The notes: a model not told the origin generated them from the letters alone. Shown: positions 1 to 8,322, counted from the first letter of the stretch. The stretch is DNA of 32,374 nucleotides from Nitrospira sp. ST-bin4 (GCA_002083565.1 MSXM01000022.1:1-32374), one strand, 5' to 3'. Program-made: numbers and translations.

Positions 1-1700
1 TCGTTGAGCGTCGGGATGAATTCGCTTCCGAGAAACGGCATCAGGCTGAGGCTGGCGAGCAGGCCCCCGATTGCCAGCGCCACCACCACATTTCTATGCC
101 CAAGCGCCCATCGAAGCGCCGGCGCATAGATCCCTTTCAATTGACGGACGATCCAGGGATCGTGCTCCGGCCCCCGCTTCAGCATCAAGGAACAGAGAAC
201 AGGGGACAGTGTCAGCGACAAGACGAGCGACACCAATAGCGCGATCATGATGGTGTAGGCCAGCGGCTTGAACATCTTGCCTTCCATCCCATGAAGCGAG
301 AGCAACGGGAGGAACACCAGGATGATAATGAGAATCCCGAATACCACGGGCTGACCCACTTCCTTGACGGCGTCCGTGATCACGCGCAGTCGAGGCACTG
401 TCGCAGTCGAATGGTCCGAAAGATGACGATAGACGTTTTCCACGACAACGACCGAGCCGTCTACGATCATGCCGATCGCGATGGCCAGTCCGCCCAGCGA
501 CATGAGGTTTATCGTCAACCCGATTTGCCCCATGATGATAAAGGTGGCCAACGGCCCCAACAACAGCGTGCCGACAACGATCACGGCGCTGCGAACATTG
601 CCCAGAAAGAGGAACAGCACCACAATGACCAACACCACGCCCTCGGCCAGCGACTTGTAGACGGTAGTCAACGCGGCGGTGATCAATTCGATCCGGTCGT
701 AAAACGGGACAATCCGAAGCCCGTCCGGCAGCAGCCGTTTCGCATGGATCTCGTCGATGCGGGTTTTGATGCCCTCGACGACGTCGCGCGCGTTGCCGCC
801 TCGCAGCATCAGGACAATCCCGCTCACCACCTCGCGATCACCGTTCAAGAGTGTGGCGCCGTGCCGGACGGCATGGTCGATGAGCACCTGCGCAATATCG
901 CCCACGAACACGGGCGTGCCGCCGGTTTCTTTCACGACAATCCGTTCGATGTCCTGAAGCGAACGGATTCGGCCCACACCCCGCACGATGTACTTCTCGT
1001 CATGTTTTTCCAAAATATTGCCGCCAGCGTTGGCGTTGTTGTTGGCCACCGCCTGGAACACTTCATGCAGCGTGATGTTGTACTTGCGCAGCATGGCGGG
1101 CTCAACCAGGACCTGGTATTGCTTGACATAGCCCCCCATTGAATTGACATCGATCACCTCGGGAGTACTCTTCAACAACGGTCGAATGACCCAATCCTGG
1201 ATGGTGCGTTCATGGATCAATCGCTGATTGTCCGCTGTCGCATCCACGGGTAATCCCCGCGGGCTCTCAAGGTAATACTGAAACACTTCGCCAAGACCCG
1301 TGCTGTTCGGAACCAGCATCGGATCCGCGCCGGAAGGCAAAAGTTCTTTGACCTCGAGGAGCCGCTCGAGAACCAGCTGGCGCGCTAGATTGATGTCCAT
1401 CGAGTCGTCGAACACAATCGTGACGAGCGAGAGACCGACCTTGGTGAGCGACCGCATTTCGGTCAGCGCGGGAACGCCCGTCAATTGAAGCTCGATCGGA
1501 TACGTCACCAGGCGTTCGACTTCAGGCGGCGACAGACCCGGCGCTTTGGTGACCACTTGCACCAGTACGCTGGTCACGTCCGGAAATGCGTCGATGGGGA
1601 TGGTTCTGAACGCGTAGATGCCGCCGGCACCGACAATGACGGCGACGATCACAACGAGAAGGCGCTGGCGGAGAGAAAAGTCGAGGAGACGCGAGACCAT
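1..1700 (-). CDS. Heavy-metal efflux RND pump, CzcA/CusA family (3' end off window)
   Basis: Inner-membrane proton-driven pump of the HME-RND family. With the adaptor and TolC-like protein encoded just upstream it would move metal cations across both membranes. About 566 residues are visible, roughly half of a usual 1020-1050-residue protein; the C-terminal half lies beyond position 1. The start MVSRLLDFSLRQRLLVV is typical and is followed by PIDAFPDVT and APGLSPPEVERLVTYPIE, family signatures. The TM4 proton-relay segment reads GLAIAIGMIVDGSVVVVEN, and GMEGKMFKPLAYTI follows. In that relay the first acidic position seen in zinc/cobalt CzcA proteins is alanine, while the second Asp and the Glu are kept, as in CusA-like pumps. 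Metal specificity therefore cannot be assigned. Its ATG shares one base with the adaptor stop (TGATG), so translation is coupled. Family very sure; substrate unknown. Confidence 0.93.
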   Translation of the reverse strand, partial: MVSRLLDFSLRQRLLVVIVAVIVGAGGIYAFRTIPIDAFPDVTSVLVQVVTKAPGLSPPEVERLVTYPIELQLTGVPALTEMRSLTKVGLSLVTIVFDDSMDINLARQLVLERLLEVKELLPSGADPMLVPNSTGLGEVFQYYLESPRGLPVDATADNQRLIHERTIQDWVIRPLLKSTPEVIDVNSMGGYVKQYQVLVEPAMLRKYNITLHEVFQAVANNNANAGGNILEKHDEKYIVRGVGRIRSLQDIERIVVKETGGTPVFVGDIAQVLIDHAVRHGATLLNGDREVVSGIVLMLRGGNARDVVEGIKTRIDEIHAKRLLPDGLRIVPFYDRIELITAALTTVYKSLAEGVVLVIVVLFLFLGNVRSAVIVVGTLLLGPLATFIIMGQIGLTINLMSLGGLAIAIGMIVDGSVVVVENVYRHLSDHSTATVPRLRVITDAVKEVGQPVVFGILIIILVFLPLLSLHGMEGKMFKPLAYTIMIALLVSLVLSLTLSPVLCSLMLKRGPEHDPWIVRQLKGIYAPALRWALGHRNVVVALAIGGLLASLSLMPFLGSEFIPTLN

Positions 1701-2893
1701 CAGGCCTGTTTCTTCAGAAGTTCGGACTTCAAGACGAAGGCGCCGTGAGTCACAATCAACTCTCCCTCAGTGAGACCGGTGAGAATCGAGGTGGACGTTC
1801 CATTGGACTCTCCGATTTGGACGTCACGGACTTCATATTCACTCGCACTGCGTTGCACAAAGACGAACGTCCGGCCCTGATCCCGCTGCAGCGCAGCCTC
1901 CGGCACGGCCAACCGGTCCGGCTGCGCCTCGGAATACAGACGGACCGTAGCAAACATTTCAGGTTTGAGCCTGCCGTCTGTATTCGGAAGCTCCAGTCGA
2001 AGCTGCATCGTGCGGGTCACAGGATCCAGCACATCCCCCACATAGGTGATCGTGCCTTTGAAGACCTCCCCTTGATAGGCATTGATCCGCACCTCTGCCT
2101 GCATACCGCCCGACGCATGGACGGCATGGACGAAGGGAATGTCCTTCTCCGCGATGTTGGCCTTGACCCAGACTTCTGAGAGATCCGCGATGACAAATAG
2201 GTTTTCCGTCGTTTCAACGACTTCCCCTCGTGTCAACTTACGTCCGATCACCCGTCCGGCAAAAGGGGCCACGATCGGCACGACAGAACGGATTTCACGG
2301 GTTCGCTCAAGCCGGCGGAATTCTTCGTCGTTCATGCCGAGCAATTTTAGCCGATCATGCGCTTCATTGGACTCGGCCTGGTTACTGAGCAACTCCGCCT
2401 GCCGCCGCTGCGCCTCCGCCTCGCCGATTACCTTTTCTTCCAGCAGGAACTTGGCTCTCGCATAGGACTGTTCGGCAACATGGAGCCTGGCTCGCGCCTT
2501 CAGATACGCCGACTGGGCCAATCCCAGTTCGCTGCTGTATAAGATGGCGAGAGGCGTGTTTGCTTTGACCTCCTGCCCGAGATCCGCATACACATCAACG
2601 ACACGGCCTCGAACAAGCGTCGTGATCTCAGCCATGTTGTGTTGATCCGGCTGCACGATGCCTGGAAAGTCACGATACGTTCTAAAATCGCTTCGCGTGA
2701 CAGATTGAACCACGAGCCCGGCACGGGACGACTCTTCTGCAGACAGCGTCACCAGCCCGGACGATGGGGCAGCAGCAGGAGTCTTACTGGCGCTCACATC
2801 GTTTGGCGCTCCGTCACAACCTGACTCCACCGCCGCGACACCGAGCCCCAGGCTGAACAGCACCTCACGGATATATGGAAAAGATCGCTTCAC
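1700..2893 (-). CDS. RND efflux periplasmic adaptor subunit, CzcB/CusB family
   Basis: Membrane-fusion protein linking the inner-membrane pump to the outer-membrane channel. After an N-terminal hydrophobic segment containing SGC (a poor lipobox, with Glu before it) comes a low-complexity Ala/Pro/Ser linker. Then come a beta-barrel/lipoyl half (AEITTLVRGRVVDVYADLG), a long alpha-helical hairpin (SAYLKARARLHVAEQSYARA), the second lipoyl half (VPIVAPFAGRVIGRKLTRGE) and a barrel with membrane-proximal region ending LLKKQA. No metal-binding His or Met cluster is seen at the N-terminus. I chose the GTG at 2893 because GGAG lies 8 bases before it. An in-frame ATG at 2908 has no Shine-Dalgarno sequence and would add five residues. 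It is second in the operon, 48 bases after the TolC-like gene, and overlaps the pump start. Confidence 0.9.
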   Translation of the reverse strand: MKRSFPYIREVLFSLGLGVAAVESGCDGAPNDVSASKTPAAAPSSGLVTLSAEESSRAGLVVQSVTRSDFRTYRDFPGIVQPDQHNMAEITTLVRGRVVDVYADLGQEVKANTPLAILYSSELGLAQSAYLKARARLHVAEQSYARAKFLLEEKVIGEAEAQRRQAELLSNQAESNEAHDRLKLLGMNDEEFRRLERTREIRSVVPIVAPFAGRVIGRKLTRGEVVETTENLFVIADLSEVWVKANIAEKDIPFVHAVHASGGMQAEVRINAYQGEVFKGTITYVGDVLDPVTRTMQLRLELPNTDGRLKPEMFATVRLYSEAQPDRLAVPEAALQRDQGRTFVFVQRSASEYEVRDVQIGESNGTSTSILTGLTEGELIVTHGAFVLKSELLKKQA

Positions 2894-2941
2894 TGGACCT
2901 GCTCCCATGCCGTTCGTATGGATGGACCGTCAAGAGAACGA

Positions 2942-4273
2942 TCACAATGTCCCCCCCACTGCCTGCTCAAGCCGGGCCAAAGACACCGAAAGATCATGCC
3001 GTGCCTGCGCGTAGTCCAACAAGATTTGCCGCTGCACGCGCTGCGCGTCAAGGACTTCCAGAAGGCTTGATGCCCCTTGTTGAAAGCTGAACTGGGCCAA
3101 CCGGAGCGCTTCCTGGGCTTGCTTGAGCAGCCCCTTATCAAAAACATCGATCAGTTCAGCCGTGGTCCGCGCGTCCTGGTAATGTTGATGGACCGCTCTG
3201 GCTAATTCATTGCGCGTCCGCAGCAATTCCGCTTCTTCACGGCGCTTTGCGCCCAGGGACGAGGTGATTTCTCCCTGGCGTCGATACCAGAGCGGCAAGG
3301 GAACCGAGAGTCCCCCCGCAAAGGCTTCACGCCCCATCTCACGCCACACCCCTCCGTTGACCGTAACGGTCGGCATCCGCGATTGCCGCTCGAACTCGAT
3401 TTTCCAATCCGACTGTTCCACCGACTTCAGCAAGCGCTGAATGGTTGGATGCTGATCCATCATACGTGACATTAATCCTTCGATGTGCAACTCTCTCGGA
3501 ATCCCTGTGAAGTCGCCTTGCACCACATAGGCCGATCCCAATGTCCCGCCGGTCAGCGTGTCCAGCACGACCCGATTGACCCGGACCGCATTATCTGCGC
3601 GGGCAACTTGCTGTCTGGCTTTCAGGACTTCGACCTCGGCCTTGATTGATTCAAATTGCGGCGCTTCTCCCGATTTCACCCTGGCCCTGACGATGCGCGC
3701 GACCCCTTCGACGGTGTCAAGATTCTGTTTGGCAAGTGCAGCGGATTGTTGCGTCAACAACAAGCCGTAAAATGCCACCTTGACCTGCGACGTGAGATTC
3801 AGCCTCGTCTCCACCATGCCGACATTGGCAGTCGCCAGCCCCAAATCTGCTACCTGCTGCCGGGCCGACCGCATTCCCGGCCATTCGACCGGCTGTCCTA
3901 CTGTCATATTGTACTCCGTGAGCGATTGACGGTCCGGCGATGCCCCGATGCCCGCCCGTCCCGCATCACGCAGCTCACCGTGCCCCGTGTATCCCATGAC
4001 GGTCGGGTTCGGATATGCCCCGGCTGTAGTCTGCTGCCCGCGCTGCTGCTCGATCTGCCCTTCTGCGGAAAACACCAGGGGGTTTTTGGCCAAGGCCAGA
4101 TCGACAATGGCATCAAGCGTATAGTTCTGCACCCCGGATTCTGCCGACACGTTGGGCACGGCCCACAAGAGGCCGAGTTGCAGTACACCCATCATACATC
4201 CAAGCGAAAGAACCGACCGCATGCTCATCCACGCAACGGGCTGGCCATGACTCTTATTCGATGCAGTTACCAT
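2942..4273 (-). CDS. TolC-family outer-membrane efflux protein, CzcC/CusC type
   Basis: Outer-membrane channel of the tripartite metal efflux system. The 443 residues fit the family. There is a long N-terminus with a signal peptide probably cleaved after NVSA (about residue 44), then two outer-membrane-efflux repeats. Visible marks are YTLDAIVDLALAKNPLV at the start of repeat 1, PVEWPGMRSARQQVADLG, and the closing LEVLDAQRVQRQILLDYAQA helix of repeat 2. The ATG at 4273 has no good ribosome-binding site. In-frame ATGs at codons 16 and 18 would give a more ordinary signal-peptide length and may be the true starts. It is the first gene of the czcCBA-like operon and has a good sigma-70-type promoter about 45 bases upstream. 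No metal-sensor gene lies next to it in the window, so regulation may be in trans. Confidence 0.9.
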   Translation of the reverse strand: MVTASNKSHGQPVAWMSMRSVLSLGCMMGVLQLGLLWAVPNVSAESGVQNYTLDAIVDLALAKNPLVFSAEGQIEQQRGQQTTAGAYPNPTVMGYTGHGELRDAGRAGIGASPDRQSLTEYNMTVGQPVEWPGMRSARQQVADLGLATANVGMVETRLNLTSQVKVAFYGLLLTQQSAALAKQNLDTVEGVARIVRARVKSGEAPQFESIKAEVEVLKARQQVARADNAVRVNRVVLDTLTGGTLGSAYVVQGDFTGIPRELHIEGLMSRMMDQHPTIQRLLKSVEQSDWKIEFERQSRMPTVTVNGGVWREMGREAFAGGLSVPLPLWYRRQGEITSSLGAKRREEAELLRTRNELARAVHQHYQDARTTAELIDVFDKGLLKQAQEALRLAQFSFQQGASSLLEVLDAQRVQRQILLDYAQARHDLSVSLARLEQAVGGTL

Positions 4274-4318
4274 CTGGAGATTTTAATCTTTATTCTCACG
4301 CGATTGATATAGAATTTG

Positions 4319-4348
4319 ACTATAGGGCAGACCGCCATAACTTTTCAA
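4319..4348 (-). promoter_or_regulatory. Candidate sigma-70 promoter of the efflux operon
   Basis: On the minus strand TTGAAA (4343-4348) and TATAGT (4319-4324) are separated by 18 bases, a near-consensus -35/-10 pair ending about 45 bases before the TolC-like start. I saw no CusR or MerR dyad between the boxes, and the 18-base spacer is not the 19-20 bases typical of MerR-type promoters. The rest of 4274-4519 shows no convincing gene. Confidence 0.5.
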
Positions 4349-4519
4349 TGGACATACACGCTCATTACATGACACTTTTGTCCGGGAAATGTTTGTGGTT
4401 TTGAGCTTCTGGAGTATCCTTAATCTGACAACACGAAACATGAAACCCAAAACTCGCAACTCCGTTCGCCGACACAGTATATCGCCGATTGCAGTAGAAG
4501 CGGTCATACGTACTGTGGG

Positions 4520-5332
4520 CTAGGATACCGTCGGGAGAGCACTCAGATAGAATGCCGAAATCGCCGCTGTCGCAGCGACATTCAACGAGTCGACTTCTCT
4601 GGCCAGCGGAATTGTAAACCTGACCGCGGAGCGTTTCACGATATGTTCCGCCAATCCCTCCCCCTCATTGCCGACCGCAATCATGAGCCGGTGGGGAATA
4701 GCTCGAATGTCCATCAGGGAAACCGCACCCGGCGAAGGCGCCAGAGCGGAATACATCACGCACCGGTGTTTCTCGAACACTCCGGCGTCCGATCCCCTGA
4801 AAACTGGGAGGGTGACAACAGTACCGGCCGCAGCGCGAACGACTTTGGGGCCGAAGGGATCTGCGGAATCGGGACTCAACCAGACACCCGTAAGGTTCAG
4901 CGCAGCGGCGGTCCGAATGATCGCTCCCACGTTCGCCGGATCTCGCAGCCGATCTCCATAAATTCCCAATACCCTGGCTTGCCCCAGCAGACGGCTTTCA
5001 TCCCATTGCGGCTGTCTGACGACGGCCAACAATCCCTGTGGCGCCTCAACATCGGACAGCTGGTCGAAAACGGCATCTGAGCAGGTATACTGGCGGACTG
5101 CCAGCGTGGATCGGGCCTGCCGCCCTTCGTCACTTTCCGTTTGGAGATAACGCGGCGCCATCGTCAGACTGATGATGGCTTGAGGGTGCCGACAAATTGC
5201 ATCGAGGCAGGATTTGGCGCCTTCCAGAACGAAGGCGCCTTCCTCTATCCTGGTATTCTTATCGCGAAGAAGAAGCCGGATGAGCGCACGCTGCCGCTGC
5301 GTCAGGGTTTGAAGAGGGGGCGCTACGTCCAC
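4520..5332 (-). CDS. TrmH/SpoU-family RNA 2'-O-methyltransferase
   Basis: SPOUT-class enzyme expected to methylate the 2'-OH of a ribose in tRNA or 23S rRNA using S-adenosylmethionine. An N-terminal substrate-binding region (TQRQRALIRLLLRDKN, then EEGAFVLEGAK) precedes the knotted catalytic domain. The three signature motifs are present: RDPANVGAIIRTAAALN, MIAVGNEGEGLAEH and VDSLNVAATAAISAFYL. The frame is open up to a GTG at 5422, which would overlap the upstream gene by 38 bases. Family alignments begin near the TQRQ segment, so I prefer the GTG at 5332, five bases after GGAG. An AAGGAGG also sits 8 bases before an ATT codon at 5347, a rare possible start. It lies 52 bases behind the coiled-coil gene. 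Exact RNA target unknown. Confidence 0.88.
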   Translation of the reverse strand: MDVAPPLQTLTQRQRALIRLLLRDKNTRIEEGAFVLEGAKSCLDAICRHPQAIISLTMAPRYLQTESDEGRQARSTLAVRQYTCSDAVFDQLSDVEAPQGLLAVVRQPQWDESRLLGQARVLGIYGDRLRDPANVGAIIRTAAALNLTGVWLSPDSADPFGPKVVRAAAGTVVTLPVFRGSDAGVFEKHRCVMYSALAPSPGAVSLMDIRAIPHRLMIAVGNEGEGLAEHIVKRSAVRFTIPLAREVDSLNVAATAAISAFYLSALPTVS

Positions 5333-5384
5333 CTGTACTCCGCCAATGCCCGTAGCCTCCTTCGCACCACGCACCGGAAACGAC

Positions 5385-5726
5385 TTACCGCCGTCTCCGC
5401 TCAGCCGCTGCTTCTGCCGCACGGATACGCTGGGCTCTGGCCTTCGCCCGCTTCAACGCAGTCAGCTTTCCCCTGGTCCGGGTCTGCTCAAACTGCAACT
5501 GCTCCAGCTGGGATTTCAGATGCGCTTTCTCTCGCTTGTGCAGGTCTGCGCATTCGGCCTTGGACAGCATCGTCCAATCCCCGGTGCTCCTTGCGCGCTT
5601 GATTCGCTGATCCAGTGACTCCCGAAGCTGCCGCGACCGCATCGTCATCAGTGACTTCAGGGCCTGTTGCCGGCGCTGCACTTCTTCTTCTTCAGCCATA
5701 ATGCCGCGAATATCGGTTCCCAACAT
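5385..5726 (-). CDS. Small coiled-coil protein of unknown function
   Basis: A 113-residue soluble protein made almost wholly of charged helix. There is a Glu/Gln/Arg-rich heptad-like stretch from about residue 10 to the end (EEEEVQRRQQALKSL, KREKAHLKSQLEQLQFE), and it closes with AAEAAAERRRR. No signal peptide or membrane segment is seen, and I recognise no domain. The start is well supported: AAGGAGGTG lies 7 bases before the ATG at 5726. It precedes the RNA methyltransferase on the same strand and is probably co-transcribed with it. The basic C-terminus and coiled coil could suit a nucleic-acid-binding or scaffolding protein, but that is only a guess from composition. Confidence 0.7.
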   Translation of the reverse strand: MLGTDIRGIMAEEEEVQRRQQALKSLMTMRSRQLRESLDQRIKRARSTGDWTMLSKAECADLHKREKAHLKSQLEQLQFEQTRTRGKLTALKRAKARAQRIRAAEAAAERRRR

Positions 5727-5871
5727 GGTCCCACCACCTCCTTAATACACTACTAGATAATCTGACCAAGCCGAAGTGCATTTTAACCGATTTCACCCCT
5801 CATCTTCCAGTTCGGGAAATGTCCCAGAAGCCATTGAATCATTGAGATAATTACCATTCTTCGCGAGACCG

Positions 5872-5900
5872 TTGAACCGATCACCCCTTGTCTGTATCAT
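5872..5900 (+). promoter_or_regulatory. Promoter placing the XRE gene on a leaderless transcript
   Basis: TTGAAC (5872-5877) and TATCAT (5895-5900) are separated by exactly 17 bases. The start codon of the regulator begins at 5907, only 6 bases after the -10 box, so transcription should begin at or within a base or two of the ATG. No Shine-Dalgarno sequence precedes the ATG, which agrees with leaderless translation. Confidence 0.55.
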
Positions 5901-5906
5901 CGCACT

Positions 5907-6368
5907 ATGTCTATCGGCCCCCTGATTCAAGCCTGGAGACTCTCGAAAAAACACTCCCTTGAGTCGTTGTCGGACCTGGCCCACATTTCATCCGCGCTTC
6001 TTGAACAGATCGAATCAGAACAAGCGGATCCCTCCACCGCAACAGTCCAAGCATTGGCGGGAGCCCTTCGCATTCCACCGGCCTGGTTATTCGACGATCC
6101 CCGCTCATTTGATTATCTGTTTCAAGATGCAGAGGATCCGGACGAGCCGCCCCCCTCTCGCATCGATCCAGTCACAGATCGAATTCTAGCCGGCTCGCGA
6201 ATGGACCGATCACTCTACGTTCTCCTCACGGCACTCATGCAAGCCGGCGATCCAAAACTATTGCGCGCAGCTGAGATGAGTCTGCGGAGTCTGGCAAAAC
6301 AAGCCCGTCAAGCCTCTGTCCCCTGGCTCCAACGCCCGTCCGGACACTTTGAGCCTCCAAGCGACTGA
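5907..6368 (+). CDS. XRE-family helix-turn-helix transcriptional regulator
   Basis: A 153-residue DNA-binding protein. Residues 1-65 form a Cro/cI-type helix-turn-helix: LIQAWRLSKKHSLESLSDLA, then ISSALLEQIESEQADPST with the recognition helix, and VQALAGALRIPPAWLF. After an acidic Pro-rich linker (DAEDPDEPPPS) the C-terminal helices (LYVLLTALMQAGDPKLLRAA) may form an oligomerisation or sensing part; I know no ligand domain there. It stands alone on the plus strand, divergent from the coiled-coil/methyltransferase pair, so an operator in 5727-5906 could serve both directions. Targets are unknown. It could be a phage-type repressor relic, but no phage genes are nearby. Confidence 0.85.
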   Translation: MSIGPLIQAWRLSKKHSLESLSDLAHISSALLEQIESEQADPSTATVQALAGALRIPPAWLFDDPRSFDYLFQDAEDPDEPPPSRIDPVTDRILAGSRMDRSLYVLLTALMQAGDPKLLRAAEMSLRSLAKQARQASVPWLQRPSGHFEPPSD

Positions 6369-6421
6369 GCCCGCATGTTTCATGACGCGCCTACTACAAC
6401 CACGACACGTCGCTCGTGAAG

Positions 6422-6476
6422 CGTATCTCGTCCTTCGACTATGCTCAGGAGGGTGAGCCAGTCGAACCGTATCTCG
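6422..6476 (+). repeat. Hairpin element flanked by a 9-bp direct repeat
   Basis: TTCGACT (6434-6440) and AGTCGAA (6460-6466) are perfect inverted arms. Inside them GCTCA and TGAGC pair around a GGAGGG loop, giving a compact REP-like hairpin. The hairpin is bracketed by the identical 9-mer CGTATCTCG at 6422-6430 and 6468-6476, which looks like a target-site duplication. It lies in the otherwise empty 6369-6536 gap. Intergenic hairpins of the TTCGACT...GTCGAA kind are widespread in bacteria; copy number in this genome cannot be seen here. Confidence 0.6.
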
Positions 6477-6536
6477 CAAACAACAACGACAAAGAACAGA
6501 ACTGCAGACGCCTCATGAGTAAAGCAGGGTAACAGG

Positions 6537-7439
6537 ATGCCGGGAAAATCAGCCGGTGAAGACCTGTATGGATTTCAGCAGGTCTCTGCTAACCACCTGT
6601 CGTTTCGAATCGCCGTCGCCGGATCCGGCGATCGACTGCTGCTGTGTTTGCACGGATTCCCGGAGTCGGCTGTTTCCTGGCGCCATCAGATCACACCCAT
6701 GGCGCACGCGGGGTATCGTGTCTGGGCCCCGGACTTGCGGGGCTACGCCGGCACGACCAGACCGGTAGGCCTTGATGCCTATCGCATCGAAACATTGCTG
6801 GAAGATGTGACCGCACTGATTGAGGCTGCCAAGACATCCCGTGTCGTCCTGGTCGGGCACGACTGGGGGGGAATCATCGCCTGGCTATACGCGATGCGAT
6901 ATCCGGCTTATCTGGAATCGCTGGTCGTCTTGAACGCCCCGCATCCCGCCCGCTTCGAGCATGAGTTGCGTCACTGGCGGCAGTTCCACCGATCCTGGTA
7001 CGCGGCACTGTTTCAAATCCCCTGGTTTCCCGAAACCGTGCTGGCGGCCGGTCGTGCACGCGGAATCGGTGCGATCTTCGAACGCATGCGGGTTCAGCCC
7101 GAACATCTTCCGGACGATATCATACGCCTGTACCGGCAACAGGCTTGTGCCCCGGGTGCGCTCACCGCCATGCTGAATTACTACCGTGCCGCCCTGCGGG
7201 GAGGCGGCGCCGCCCGCCAGCGCAAGCTAGGCTATCCAGTCATTGATATCCCGACACTCATCATCTGGGGCCTGCAAGACCAGGCCCTCGCGCGCGAGAA
7301 CCTCGACGGCCTGGAGAAATTCGTGACCAATCTCACGGTCGTACGGCTGGAGAACTCAGGACATTTTGTGCACCAGGACGATCCCCAGCGGGTCACCCAT
7401 GAAATCCTCAGCTGGTTACAAAGCCGGGATGAGCGTTGA
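6537..7439 (+). CDS. Alpha/beta-hydrolase, epoxide hydrolase-like
   Basis: A 300-residue cytosolic hydrolase likely to open epoxides by way of an aspartyl-ester intermediate. The oxyanion-hole motif HGFPE is at 39-43. The nucleophile elbow GHDWGG is at 107-112 with Asp109 in place of the usual Ser; this is the mark of epoxide hydrolases and haloalkane dehalogenases. Asp248 (IIWGLQD) and His276 (ENSGHFVHQ) complete the triad. HGFP followed by cap-domain RSWY and NYYRA tyrosine motifs favours epoxide hydrolase over dehalogenase. The ATG at 6537 follows AGCAGGGTAACAGG, a modest ribosome-binding site. It is a single gene after the hairpin element. The physiological substrate is unknown. Confidence 0.85.
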   Translation: MPGKSAGEDLYGFQQVSANHLSFRIAVAGSGDRLLLCLHGFPESAVSWRHQITPMAHAGYRVWAPDLRGYAGTTRPVGLDAYRIETLLEDVTALIEAAKTSRVVLVGHDWGGIIAWLYAMRYPAYLESLVVLNAPHPARFEHELRHWRQFHRSWYAALFQIPWFPETVLAAGRARGIGAIFERMRVQPEHLPDDIIRLYRQQACAPGALTAMLNYYRAALRGGGAARQRKLGYPVIDIPTLIIWGLQDQALARENLDGLEKFVTNLTVVRLENSGHFVHQDDPQRVTHEILSWLQSRDER

Positions 7440-7611
7440 TGACCCGACGTCCGCACTCCGGGTACACATCACTTCTCTCCAAGAAACCCTCTCTGAAGTA
7501 CCAGTCCCACAGCGCGAGGTTGGTGTCTTTCTGGATATCCCTATGGCCAGCCTGGTAAAAGATAGCGGTGATCTGGTTATTGCTGACCGATCCCAAAAGG
7601 ACCACCGCGCG
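7440..7611. other. Gap between hydrolase and exported-protein genes
   Basis: The plus frame of the next gene stays open back to 7366, overlapping the hydrolase, but no good start is seen before 7612. On the minus strand 7460-7600 can be read as a Trp/Tyr-rich peptide (ITAIFYQAGHRDIQKDTNL, ALWDWYFREGFLE) that looks more protein-like than a random frame. It could be a gene fragment; I do not recognise it. Confidence 0.25.
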
Positions 7612-8322
7612 ATGATGTCACTTCTGAGAACCATCGGATTGCACGCTCATGCCACCTTGGAATGCACAAGGAGAGTGCGACGCATCATTCGCTGCGCCTG
7701 CCTTACGACGACATTGCTAGTGACCATCGCCATCGTGGCTCAGCCGGTGTACGCCGCAGGCGGTGGCCAGACGAAGTTCAAGCGTACCTCGACACAATAC
7801 ATTGCGGCATTGGGCGATCCCGGATCAACTTCAGGAAATGGCGCGCAATCGTGGGGTCTGTGGCCACTGGACCCAGGTCCTCGAGGCGTGAAGCTAGACC
7901 GCTATCCATCACTAACAAATTCCGGTGGCGTCGCCCCGGCGCGTTGGAAGTTCGACGAAACTGACTGGTGGCTTGAGGAGCACGGCTTGCTCATGGAGCA
8001 ACCGACCGTTCCACTCCCGTCCGGCAAATATGTGGTCACAGGTGCCCGGAAGGTAACGGCCGTGCTGACCATTCATCCCGCCGACAGTCACGGCGACAGA
8101 CGCTGGGAGCTCGATCAAGGCGCGACGCTCTACGATGTGACTCACCTGGCCTGCCGTTCCGCGCGCTATACACCGGCGACAGTGGGCGGTTCGTGCTCAC
8201 CGGCCAACGCGAAGCAGACAGCATTTCCCGTTGCACCAGGGGGAGCGATGCCCCCGGTCGATGGCTGCACGAAGCAGGACTATGCGGTACTTATCGTAAT
8301 CGGCGTGGGCGTGGAAGACTGA
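7612..8322 (+). CDS. Conserved exported protein of unknown function
   Basis: About 236 residues. A basic N-region (RRVRRIIRCA) and a hydrophobic stretch (LTTTLLVTIAIVA) end at QPVYA, a clear type I signal-peptidase site, so the mature protein of about 187 residues is periplasmic or secreted. The mature part is rich in Trp, Gly and Pro (AQSWGLWPLDPGPRGVKLD, WKFDETDWWLEEHGL, GKYVVTGARKVTAVLTIHP) with two Cys near SARYTP...GGSCSPAN, and ends VLIVIGVGVED. I recall similar hypothetical exported proteins in other bacteria but no named domain or activity. I chose the ATG at 7612 (ATGATG, AAAAGGA about 10 bases upstream). Frame-open sequence further upstream lacks a plausible start. Function not assigned. 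Confidence 0.7.
   Translation: MMSLLRTIGLHAHATLECTRRVRRIIRCACLTTTLLVTIAIVAQPVYAAGGGQTKFKRTSTQYIAALGDPGSTSGNGAQSWGLWPLDPGPRGVKLDRYPSLTNSGGVAPARWKFDETDWWLEEHGLLMEQPTVPLPSGKYVVTGARKVTAVLTIHPADSHGDRRWELDQGATLYDVTHLACRSARYTPATVGGSCSPANAKQTAFPVAPGGAMPPVDGCTKQDYAVLIVIGVGVED

Noticed and set aside
291..1142. Plus-strand open frame of 283 codons opposite the RND pump
   Set aside because: It is low-complexity His/Asp/Arg-rich sequence antisense to an unmistakable CzcA/CusA frame; a shadow.
4319..4348. MerR/CusR-type metal-responsive operator
   Set aside because: The spacer is 18 bases and I found no inverted repeat between or beside the boxes, so only a plain promoter is called.
4283..4507. 74-codon minus frame upstream of the efflux operon
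   Set aside because: It overlaps the predicted promoter, lacks a ribosome-binding site and has atypical composition.
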